Source: Collinsella aerofaciens | GTDB taxonomy: Bacteria; Actinomycetota; Coriobacteriia; Coriobacteriales; Coriobacteriaceae | Assembly: GCF_020181355.1 (NCBI RefSeq) | Contig: NZ_CP084004.1 | Coordinates: 1,178,001-1,242,000, forward strand | Length of the DNA stretch: 64,000 nucleotides | Direction: 5' to 3' | The notes under the pieces: generated by a model | The model's database searches: none | The model's input: the letters and a program-made list of their open reading frames with translations, nothing else | Told to the model about the DNA's origin: nothing | Shown: positions 37,227 to 44,695 of the stretch, piece after piece | Numbering within the stretch: the first letter of the stretch is position 1 | How the letters are laid out: each line of letters opens with the position of its first letter | Made by a program: the position numbers and the translations under genes

Positions 37227-37719
37227 GCATTTGGATGCCAACGTATGGGTTGATTCGTTTTGCGCCGACCATGCCGAGTCGATTGCCGCGCGTGCGTTTA
37301 TTGGGCAGGCGACGGAGGCGGGGGCATTGCTGTTCTTTCCGGTGCATATCGCCAAGGACGTACTGTATGTTGTACAGCACGAACTGAAGCGCAGCGTTCT
37401 TGCCAGCGGGGGAGCGCTCGGCGAGGCTTCTGCCCGCGCGATTGGCGATGCGGCGCTGGCGTTTGTTCGGAACATGACCGAAAACGCCACGGCCGTGGGT
37501 GCAGATGCGTCGGACCTTTGGCTGGCCGACAAATACTTAGCGCTCCATCGCGATTACGAGGACAACTTGGTGCTCGCCGCGTGCAAGCGCGCGCAGGTCG
37601 ATTACTTGGTGACCAACGATCGCAAACTGCTCGAACATGCCGATCTTGCAGCAAAGACCCCGCGCCAAATGATGCCGATTTTGGCCTTGGCCGAACGCGG
37701 CGGGGCGGCTATCGGTTGA
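37225..37719 (+). CDS. PIN-domain protein, possible ribonuclease
   Basis: A small protein of about 164 residues with a PIN nuclease layout. The first acidic residue is in HLDANVWVD, the middle acidic position is probably in AKDVLY, and the C-terminal motif is DYEDNLVLAACKRAQVDYLVTNDRKLL. The start is uncertain. A TTG at 37225 or 37231 gives the usual PIN N-terminus and has CGCAGG upstream; the open frame extends to GTG 37162, but that would put the terminator hairpin inside the gene. PIN proteins are often toxins, yet no antitoxin gene is adjacent, so it may be a stand-alone RNase. Confidence 0.72.
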   Translation: MHLDANVWVDSFCADHAESIAARAFIGQATEAGALLFFPVHIAKDVLYVVQHELKRSVLASGGALGEASARAIGDAALAFVRNMTENATAVGADASDLWLADKYLALHRDYEDNLVLAACKRAQVDYLVTNDRKLLEHADLAAKTPRQMMPILALAERGGAAIG

Positions 37720-37777
37720 CGCGAACTGCTTGCGGGCCTCTTGGACGACGATGCGCCAAGGGACCCGCGTGTGCTAT

Positions 37778-38212
37778 TTACAAAAGCTCGGCCTTAATGG
37801 CGGGGCTTTCTGCAAGCTGCTCGGCTGCCTTTTCGTCGGAGCTGTCGAGTGCGGCCAGACTGCGGTAGACCCACTCGTTGACCTGGGTGTTCTTGACGCC
37901 TGCGGTCTGCATAAGGGCGCCTACCTCGCGGATTGCTGCGAACAGATCGGCCTTGGGACCCGCGAGCTCGACCTCGATACCGTGGTAGGCGGCCACGCCG
38001 CGGTTCTCACTCACGTGGTCGATAAAGCCCTCGACGGTCTCAAGCTGCTGGGCGAGAGCCACATCATCGTTAGCGTCCAGCGCGACGAGTGCATTCGATA
38101 CCGTGAGGGCGGGATGTCCACAGGGGACAAAGCCTTCGATGACATCCATAGCTTCGGTAATGGTTGAGCCCAGGCCTGCGAGGGCATTGACGAGTTGCTG
38201 CTTGGTATCCAT
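37778..38212 (-). CDS. Conserved-looking protein of unknown function
   Basis: A 144-residue soluble, mostly helical protein that I do not recognise. It starts MDTKQQLVNALAGLGSTITEAMDVIEGFVPCGHPALTV and has no obvious catalytic motif. It contains a single Cys-Gly-His. The start at 38212 follows GAAAGGA at good spacing; the frame stays open upstream to 38449, but that part has no ribosome binding site and overlaps the tmRNA promoter region. It is divergent from tmRNA. Confidence 0.7.
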   Translation of the reverse strand: MDTKQQLVNALAGLGSTITEAMDVIEGFVPCGHPALTVSNALVALDANDDVALAQQLETVEGFIDHVSENRGVAAYHGIEVELAGPKADLFAAIREVGALMQTAGVKNTQVNEWVYRSLAALDSSDEKAAEQLAESPAIKAELL

Positions 38213-38452
38213 AACGGTCCTTTCGACGGGGCAGTTGTGCTTGGCGAAAATATACGTGACGCGATCGATAGCAAAAGTGCGAAGTGCGGCGCACATTGGG
38301 GTCTTCACAGCTCGTGCATAGAACAGCTGTCCGCTTTCAGAACGTGGTAAGATAACACTCCACAAGCGGGGCTCGTCCCGCATGTTCCTTGAAAAGTCGA
38401 CGGCTGTTGGGTGCTTTTGTGCCCGATGCCATCCAGACTTTCCCAGCATTCG

Positions 38453-38815
38453 GGGGCGACTGGTTTCGACACGATAGCTCTGAGAGAGGAAGCAAGCCGA
38501 GGTCTCCTCGCCTCGTTAAACAGGGGTACCGTCAAATTGAATTGACAACAACTCTTCTTTTGAGCCTATGGCTCTCGCTGCTTAATTTATAGCGGCGCGT
38601 CAACCCGGTGATTTCCCCGACACCGGCGCGACGTCATTTTAGGGGAATGCTCCTGCGCACGTAATCGGTATGGCGCAGGCTAAGACCGAACCGGTTAGGA
38701 CGCCGCGAGCGTGTCGCTGCGCGCAAAGCGTCCGAGACTAAACCAGCGACTGAGCTTGGAGATGCCAATCAGGGGGCTTTCGTGGACCGGAGTTCGATTC
38801 TCCGCGCCTCCACCA
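38453..38815 (+). ncRNA. ssrA: tmRNA (ssrA)
   Basis: Transfer-messenger RNA that rescues stalled ribosomes. The 5' end GGGGGCGACTGGTTTCGACA is a strong ssrA signature. The 3' end GGAGTTCGATTCTCCGCGCCTCCACCA contains the T arm, the acceptor strand pairing with GGGGGCG and an encoded CCA. The tag frame can be read from GAC at 38544 to TAA at 38583-38585. It encodes DNNSSFEPMALAA after the tRNA-borne Ala, ending in the ALAA degron typical of the molecule. The pseudoknot region lies between 38590 and 38740. A clear terminator follows the 3' end. Confidence 0.96.
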
Positions 38816-38823
38816 TAAGTAAC

Positions 38824-38859
38824 AGGCAGGTAGATACTCATATCTACCTGCCTTTTTAT
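38824..38859 (+). terminator. Terminator of ssrA
   Basis: AGGCAGGTAGATA / TATCTACCTGCCT is a perfect stem with a TTTTTATTT tail, 8 bases after the tmRNA 3' end. Confidence 0.92.
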
Positions 38860-38872
38860 TTCTTGTCCGCAC

Positions 38873-39004
38873 CGCGGAGAATCGAACTCTGTGCAGGGCG
38901 CGAGCGTTAAGCAAACGCGAAGCGTTTGTAGCGAGCGGGCGAGGACGCCGGCAGGCGGCCGAAGCCGGTGCGTATTTGCGAAGCAAATACGCGGATTCTC
39001 CGCG
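38873..39004. repeat. Nested hairpin segment sharing the tmRNA T-arm sequence
   Basis: Outer arms CGCGGAGAATC and GATTCTCCGCG (38873 and 38994) enclose CAAACGC-gaa-GCGTTTG at 38912-38928 and GCGTATTTG-cgaag-CAAATACGC at 38970-38992. The left outer arm continues to a 17-base match, in inverted orientation, with the T arm of tmRNA (GAGTTCGATTCTCCGCG). No gene is seen here. Confidence 0.8.
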
Positions 39005-39080
39005 CAAAGCTTCAACCCTATGCAGATGCGATGCCGATCGGACTGCAGCCTGCCATGCCCCGCATCAACGTCGCCCCAGG

Positions 39081-39266
39081 CGGAAAATCCATCCCAGAAT
39101 TCCGGCTCAGACTGGGATGCGGTTTCCGGATGACGTTTCAAGCGGAAACCGCATCCCGGAATCTAAGCTCGGAATGGGATACATTTTCCGGATGACGCCT
39201 CAAGTGGAAAGTTCATCCCGGAATCCGCGCTCAGACCGGGATACACTTTCCGCTTCACCTGCCGCC
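39081..39266. repeat. 62-base tandem repeat, three units
   Basis: Units start at 39081, 39143 and 39205. Each has GGAAAnnnCATCCC, then GAATnnnnGCTC, then GGGATnCnnTTTCC, so each can fold as a hairpin. The first two end GGATGACGnnTCAAG; the third diverges at its end. The length is not a multiple of three, which argues against coding. It fills the space between tmRNA and the patatin gene. Confidence 0.85.
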
Positions 39267-39338
39267 TCGAAAAACCTGCGCGCCCTCCATCCCAAAACTG
39301 GGTAGAAGAAAGCCAAAACGCAATCGCAGGAGGTCAAT

Positions 39339-40217
39339 ATGACTGCAGAAGATAAGGCAAAGAACGCCGGCAAGGTCGCGCTCGTCTTGGAGGGTGGCAG
39401 TTTTCGTGGGCAGTTTACCGCCGGCGTGCTCGACGTTCTCATGGAGGCCGGTGTCGAAATTCCGGCGGTGTACGGCGTATCGGCCGGCGCCCTCAACGGC
39501 GTGAACTACAAGTCGCACCAGATCGGCCGTGCCAACCGCATCAACCTGGCTTTCTGCAACGACAACCGCTTCATGGGCGCCGCATCGTTTGCGTCCACGG
39601 GCTCCATCGTGGGTTACGACTTTATCTTCAACGATGTCCAGGACCGCCTGGACCCCTTTGACAACGAGACGTTCGACGCGAGCCCCATCGAGATGTACGC
39701 CGTCGCGACGGACATGCTCTTTGGAACCGCCGCGTACCTCCCGGTCAAAAGCGCCGTGCTCGATCTCGACGCCGTGCGCGCCTCGACCTCGTTGCCGCTG
39801 GTGACGCCGCCGGTCGAGATCGATGGGCACAAATACGTCGACGGCGGCGTAGCCGATTCGGTCCCCGTCGAGCACGTGCTGGAGGAGGCGGGCTTCGATC
39901 GCGCGGTTGTCATTGTCACGCAGGACCGCTCGTACGAGAAAAAGCCCTACGAGTTTATGCCCGCCGCACGCGCTCGCTATGCCGACTACCCCTACCTGCT
40001 CGAGGCTATCGAGACGCGCCACGACCGCTATAACATCCAGCGCATGCATCTATGGAAGTATGAGCGTGAGGGCCGCGCGCTGGTCGTTGCTCCGCAAAAG
40101 CCGGTCGAGGTCGGTCACGTTGAGCATGATCCGGCAAAGCTCCTCGACCTGTATATTCAGGGCCGCCAGGAGGCAAAGCGCCTACTGAGTGATATCGAGG
40201 CATTTGTCGAGCGCTAG
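39339..40217 (+). CDS. Patatin-like phospholipase
   Basis: An acyl hydrolase of 292 residues. The oxyanion loop is LEGGSFRGQFTAG, the nucleophile elbow is GVSAG (Ser about 50), and the catalytic Asp lies in VDGGVADSVPV. It has no signal peptide, so it acts inside the cell on phospholipids or acyl esters. The C-terminal part (EKKPYEFMPAARARYADYPYLLEAIETRHDRYN) is typical of the bacterial YjjU-like subgroup. AGGAGG lies before the ATG. It stands alone. Confidence 0.92.
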   Translation: MTAEDKAKNAGKVALVLEGGSFRGQFTAGVLDVLMEAGVEIPAVYGVSAGALNGVNYKSHQIGRANRINLAFCNDNRFMGAASFASTGSIVGYDFIFNDVQDRLDPFDNETFDASPIEMYAVATDMLFGTAAYLPVKSAVLDLDAVRASTSLPLVTPPVEIDGHKYVDGGVADSVPVEHVLEEAGFDRAVVIVTQDRSYEKKPYEFMPAARARYADYPYLLEAIETRHDRYNIQRMHLWKYEREGRALVVAPQKPVEVGHVEHDPAKLLDLYIQGRQEAKRLLSDIEAFVER

Positions 40218-40280
40218 TGTCGCGACGTCATGACCCATGGATGACATGTGCAGAAACTCTGGTCGGAGCCAAAATACCTG

Positions 40281-40308
40281 TTGACTCGAGCGGCGAGCGG
40301 GGTAATAT
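40281..40308 (+). promoter_or_regulatory. Promoter of rplM-rpsI
   Basis: TTGACT (40281-40286) and TAATAT (40303-40308) are 16 bases apart, about 65 bases before rplM. Confidence 0.7.
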
Positions 40309-40374
40309 GGACGGGTTACTTGCAGAGCCCCGTGAATCTCTGTAACAACACGTACTGTACATGGAGGAGTCTAA

Positions 40375-40818
40375 GTGATTTCGAAATCGACTCACTACGC
40401 CAAGCAGGGCGAGGTCCAGCGCAACTGGGTTCTCGTCGACGCCGATGGTGCTGTCCTGGGCCGTCTTGCCACCCAGATCGCAATGATCCTGCGCGGTAAG
40501 AACAAGCCCCAGTTCACGCCCAACAGCGACTGCGGCGACTTCGTTGTCGTCATCAACGCCGATAAGGTCCAGCTTACCGGTAACAAGGCCGACACGAAGA
40601 CCTATTATCGCCACAGCGGCTACAACGGCGGCCTCAAGGCTGAGAGCTTCCGCCAGGCTATGGAGAAGCACCCGGAGAAGGTCATCGAGCGCGCCGTTCG
40701 CGGCATGCTGCCCAAGACCACCCTCGGCCGTGCCCAGATGACCAAGCTTAAGGTCTACGCTGGTGCCGAGCATCCGCACGCTGCCCAGAACCCCACGAAG
40801 ATTGAGCTGGAGGCTTAA
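40375..40818 (+). CDS. rplM: Large ribosomal subunit protein uL13
   Basis: A 147-residue ribosomal protein. The family stretch [42 protein letters not shown], the [14 protein letters not shown] block and the [13 protein letters not shown] block are all present. The start is GTG at 40375 behind GGAGGAG. It lies 2 bases before rpsI, the conserved bacterial pair. Confidence 0.98.
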   Translation: MISKSTHYAKQGEVQRNWVLVDADGAVLGRLATQIAMILRGKNKPQFTPNSDCGDFVVVINADKVQLTGNKADTKTYYRHSGYNGGLKAESFRQAMEKHPEKVIERAVRGMLPKTTLGRAQMTKLKVYAGAEHPHAAQNPTKIELEA

Positions 40819-40820
40819 AG

Positions 40821-41216
<396 letters not shown>

Positions 41217-41246
41217 GGTTTTATCTCCTTACGAGATACAATGTAC

Positions 41247-41290
41247 AAGCGGGGCCTGCCGATTGCTCGGCGGGTCCCGCTTTTCTTTTT
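41247..41290 (+). terminator. Terminator of rplM-rpsI
   Basis: AAGCGGGGCCTGCCG and CGGCGGGTCCCGCTT pair, followed by TTCTTTTT. Confidence 0.88.
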
Positions 41291-41339
41291 CGACTAGGGT
41301 GGGCGACTGCGTTTTGCCCACTTGGGAAGGAGCGATCCT

Positions 41340-42677
41340 ATGCCCCAGAACATCTTCGGTACCGATGGCGTCCGCGGCGTCGCCAACGCCGACCTCTCGT
41401 GCGACCTCGCGTTTCGTCTTGGCCGTGCGGCGACCAAGTTCCTTGGTCCGGACATTTGCATCGGCCGTGACACGCGTCTTTCGGGCACCATGCTCGAGAG
41501 TGCTCTGACCGCCGGCATTATGGCCGAGGGCGGCCGACCGCACTGCTGCGGCGTTATCCCTACGCCGGCCGTGGCGCTGCTCACCGTCCAAAACGAGCTC
41601 GACGGCGGTATCGTCATCTCTGCTTCGCACAATCCGCCGGAGTTCAACGGCATCAAGTTCTTTAGCCGCAAGGGCATGAAGCTTCCCGATGCTGTCGAGG
41701 AAGAGATCAGCGCCTGGGTCATGTCCGAGGAGGCCATGGCTGCCGACACGCTGCCGACCGGCGCCGGTGTGGGTCACATCATCAAGATGAAGGACGCCCG
41801 CAAGGCATATGTCGATCATGCCATCAGCACGCTCGACGGCCTTAAACTCGATGGCCTGGTTGTTGCCGTCGACTGCGGCCACGGTGCTTCTTGCCAGACC
41901 ACGCCCGCCGCACTGCAGCGCCTGGGCGCCACGGTCCATGCCATCAACACCGATTACTGCGGCACCGACATTAACGTCGAGTGCGGCTCCACTCATCTTG
42001 AGCCCCTGCGTGAGCTCGTGCTGCGCACCCACGCCGACATCGGTCTGGCTCACGATGGCGACGCCGATCGCGTGCTGTTCGTGGACAGCGAGGGCAACGA
42101 AATCGATGGCGACTACATCCTGGCCATCTGCGGCTCCGACTTGGCCGCTCGCGGCAAGCTCGCCAACTCCGAGATCGTCTCGACCGTTATGTGCAACCTA
42201 GGCTTCTCCATCGCCATGAAGGAGCAGGGCTTCGAGATGGTCCAGACCGCCGTGGGCGACCGCTATGTTCTCGAGCGTATGCTCGAGGACGGTGCCGTCA
42301 TCGGCGGCGAGCAGTCCGGCCACATCATCTTCCTGGAGCACAACACCACCGGCGACGGCTTGGTGACGGCCCTGCAGCTTCTGGCCGTGCTCAAGCGCAC
42401 CGGCCGCACCCTCACCGACCTTGCCGGCATCATGAAGAAGTACCCGCAGGTACTTATCAACGTACATTCCGACAATAAGGCCGGCCTGGACGATTGTCAG
42501 CCCATTTGGGACGCCGTCGCTGCCGCCGAGAAGGAGCTCAACGGTCGCGGCCGCATTCTGGTACGTCCGAGTGGCACCGAGCCGCTGGTCCGTGTGATGG
42601 CCGAGGCCGAGACGCACGAGTTGACCCAGCGTGTGGTTGACGACATCGTCGAGGTTGTCAAGCGCGAACTTCCCTAA
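41340..42677 (+). CDS. glmM: Phosphoglucosamine mutase
   Basis: Converts glucosamine-6-phosphate to glucosamine-1-phosphate for cell-wall UDP-GlcNAc. The protein is 445 residues. The N-terminus is FGTDGVRG; the active phosphoserine Ser96 is in ISASHNPPEFNGIKFF, the metal loop is DGDADR, the sugar loop is GGEQSGHI, and the phosphate loop is RPSGTEPLVRVM. The ATG at 41340 follows GGAAGGAG; a TTG at 41322 is in frame but lies upstream of that site. nagB two genes downstream works on the same metabolite pool. Confidence 0.96.
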   Translation: MPQNIFGTDGVRGVANADLSCDLAFRLGRAATKFLGPDICIGRDTRLSGTMLESALTAGIMAEGGRPHCCGVIPTPAVALLTVQNELDGGIVISASHNPPEFNGIKFFSRKGMKLPDAVEEEISAWVMSEEAMAADTLPTGAGVGHIIKMKDARKAYVDHAISTLDGLKLDGLVVAVDCGHGASCQTTPAALQRLGATVHAINTDYCGTDINVECGSTHLEPLRELVLRTHADIGLAHDGDADRVLFVDSEGNEIDGDYILAICGSDLAARGKLANSEIVSTVMCNLGFSIAMKEQGFEMVQTAVGDRYVLERMLEDGAVIGGEQSGHIIFLEHNTTGDGLVTALQLLAVLKRTGRTLTDLAGIMKKYPQVLINVHSDNKAGLDDCQPIWDAVAAAEKELNGRGRILVRPSGTEPLVRVMAEAETHELTQRVVDDIVEVVKRELP

Positions 42678-42748
42678 TGGTCAAAAACGGGTGCCAAGTG
42701 GTAAACTGTTAAAGTTATTTTGATTGATTGGTATGTCCGAGGGGGAGC

Positions 42749-43246
42749 ATGTTCACTAAAGTCCTGAGGTCTTTTGGTATGCGTGGTCGAGTCCTTACGC
42801 TGGATGCTCCCATCTCGGGCGACGTCATTCCGTTATCCGAGGTCAAAGACCAGACGTTTGCTACCGGCCTTTTGGGCCAGGGCGTGGCGATTCAGCCTAC
42901 GGGTACACGTGTGATTGCTCCGGCTGACGCTAAGGTCGAGGCGATTTTTCCCACGGGTCATGCCGTTGCGCTCAACACGGTCGATGGTCTAGACGTGCTC
43001 ATCCATGTTGGTTTGGACACTGTCCAGCTTGAGGGCAAGCATTTTAGCGTGCATGCACAGGTGGGTGATGTCGTCCATAAGGGCGACGTGCTCATCGAGT
43101 TCGATCGCGAGGCAATTGCTGCCGAGGGTTACGATGTGACGGTTCCCATCTTGGTGTGCAACTCTGTTGAGTTCTCGAGCATCAAGGGCTCCGTTGGCGA
43201 GCATGTCGAGGAGATGGACCAGCTCATCGTTGCTCGCGAGCGCTAG
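42749..43246 (+). CDS. PTS glucose-type EIIA component
   Basis: A single-domain phosphocarrier of 165 residues. The glucose-type EIIA fold is clear: DAPISGDVIPLSEVKDQTFATGLLGQGVAIQP, then His71 in PTGHAVAL and His86 in LIHVGLDTV, the phosphorylated His. It passes phosphate from HPr to a separate EIIBC. No membrane domain is next to it, so it may serve distant transporters such as the EIIBC at 62.3 kb, which lacks an EIIA. The ATG at 42749 follows GAGGGGGAG. It may also have a regulatory role like Crr (inference). Confidence 0.92.
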   Translation: MFTKVLRSFGMRGRVLTLDAPISGDVIPLSEVKDQTFATGLLGQGVAIQPTGTRVIAPADAKVEAIFPTGHAVALNTVDGLDVLIHVGLDTVQLEGKHFSVHAQVGDVVHKGDVLIEFDREAIAAEGYDVTVPILVCNSVEFSSIKGSVGEHVEEMDQLIVARER

Positions 43247-43286
43247 TCGCTCCGCTTGGCCTTTAGCCTACAATTCAATCACGTTT

Positions 43287-43320
43287 ACGGAGGGCGCCCT
43301 TGAAAGAGGGCGCCCTCCGT
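43287..43320 (+). terminator. Strong hairpin behind the EIIA gene
   Basis: ACGGAGGGCGCCCT and GGGCGCCCTCCGT pair around TGAAAGA. The T tail is missing, so termination may be factor-assisted. Confidence 0.6.
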
Positions 43321-43518
43321 GGCAAGATGGGGATTGTCCGAAGCTAAACAGCTTTGGGTCACCGTGGACGGGCAGGGGCCTCGACGCGGTTAGACACGAG
43401 ACACATATATTACGCGACCTCGCCCTGGTGGCCGCACACGTTGGTTGCGGCCGACGCGGGCCGCGGGCAAGTGCTTGTAAGGGGAGCCTTGCCTCTCTTG
43501 TACGAGAAAGGACGCGTA

Positions 43519-44247
43519 ATGAAAATCATTAAAGCTAAAGACTACGAGGATATGAGCCGCAAGGCCGCTAATATCATCTCGGCCCAGGTTATCCTCAAGC
43601 CCGATTGCGTGCTGGGTCTTGCCACCGGCTCCACCCCGATTGGCGCTTACAAGCAGCTCGCCGCTTGGTACGAGAAGGGTGACGTCGACTTTGCCGAGGT
43701 CAGCACTTATAACCTGGACGAGTATCGTGGTCTTTCGCACGACGATCCCCAGAGCTATCACTACTTTATGCGCGAGAACTTCTTCGATCACATCAATATC
43801 GATCTGAACAACACGCACGTGCCCGATGGCTCCAACCCCGATGCCGCTGCTGCCTGCTCAGAGTACGACAAGATCGTCGCTGCCGCCGGTTACCCGGATC
43901 TGCAGCTGCTCGGCATTGGTAATAACGGTCATATTGGCTTCAACGAGCCCGATGACCACTTCTCCAAGGGTACGCACTGCGTCGACCTGACCGAGAGCAC
44001 CATTCAGGCTAACAGCCGCCTGTTCGACAGCATCGATGCTGTGCCCCGTCAGGCTTACACCATGGGCACCCAGACCATCATGTATGCCCGCATGATCCTG
44101 GTTGTCGCCAACGGCGAGGCCAAGGCTCAGGCCGTGCACGATATGTGCTATGGTCCGGTTACGCCCAAGTGCCCGGCTTCGATCCTGCAACTGCACACCA
44201 ACTGCGTCGTCGTTGCCGACGAGGCCGCCCTTTCGCTCTGCGAGTAG
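43519..44247 (+). CDS. nagB: Glucosamine-6-phosphate deaminase
   Basis: Turns glucosamine-6-phosphate into fructose-6-phosphate and ammonia. The protein is 242 residues. LGLATGSTPIGAY is the phosphate loop, the catalytic Asp lies in TYNLDEYRGL, and His and Glu are in GNNGHIGFNEP. The short C-terminus lacks the extension that carries the allosteric site in E. coli NagB, so the enzyme is probably of the unregulated type. The ATG at 43519 follows GAGAAAGGA. It follows glmM and an EIIA gene, consistent with amino-sugar use. Confidence 0.96.
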   Translation: MKIIKAKDYEDMSRKAANIISAQVILKPDCVLGLATGSTPIGAYKQLAAWYEKGDVDFAEVSTYNLDEYRGLSHDDPQSYHYFMRENFFDHINIDLNNTHVPDGSNPDAAAACSEYDKIVAAAGYPDLQLLGIGNNGHIGFNEPDDHFSKGTHCVDLTESTIQANSRLFDSIDAVPRQAYTMGTQTIMYARMILVVANGEAKAQAVHDMCYGPVTPKCPASILQLHTNCVVVADEAALSLCE

Positions 44248-44279
44248 CGCGAATCCTGCAGCTCGACATAGCCTTGCCT

Positions 44280-44307
44280 AAGGCCTCCGCTTTGCGGGGG
44301 CCTTTTT
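44280..44307 (+). terminator. Terminator of nagB
   Basis: AAGGCCTCCGC and GCGGGGGCCTT pair, followed by TTT. Confidence 0.85.
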
Positions 44308-44695
44308 GCTATCCCTTTCCGCCCGCTTGACCAAAATCTTGCCGCAAGCTTGACGAATGCCGGATGTCAAACAGCTTGATTCATTCCATACCAGATTCTA
44401 TGCAAAAATGCCACTAAAAGGTCGTAGACGGTAGCGGGTGCTAGGCGAGTTGAATGACATGGCTGAACCTTGTTCATTTGCGTTACACTGCCGCTTGGAT
44501 GGGACAAGCTGACAAGCTCATTTACCTGCTTAAAGACCGATTAGTCGGGGGATTAATAACAATCGGCCCTCGCTGTACAAAAACTTGCCGCTTGCGTACC
44601 AAAAGACAACCTAAAACACAAGGTCGCTCTATTCATAGCGCGGCTTGTATGGTCTTGCGGTTACAGTGTCCATACGGTCGAGTTGAGGAGCGGGC
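44308..44695. other. Non-coding leader region of the large regulator gene
   Basis: About 390 bases of moderate A+T content without a convincing gene. A TTACACT box at about 44484 might be a -10. No operator or structured RNA could be identified. Confidence 0.4.

Noticed and set aside
37162-37719. GTG start at 37162 for the PIN gene
   Set aside because: It would place the ATPase operon terminator inside the gene and add a basic lead not seen in PIN domains.
39081-39266. CRISPR array
   Set aside because: The units are contiguous 62-base repeats without unique spacers, and no cas gene is near.
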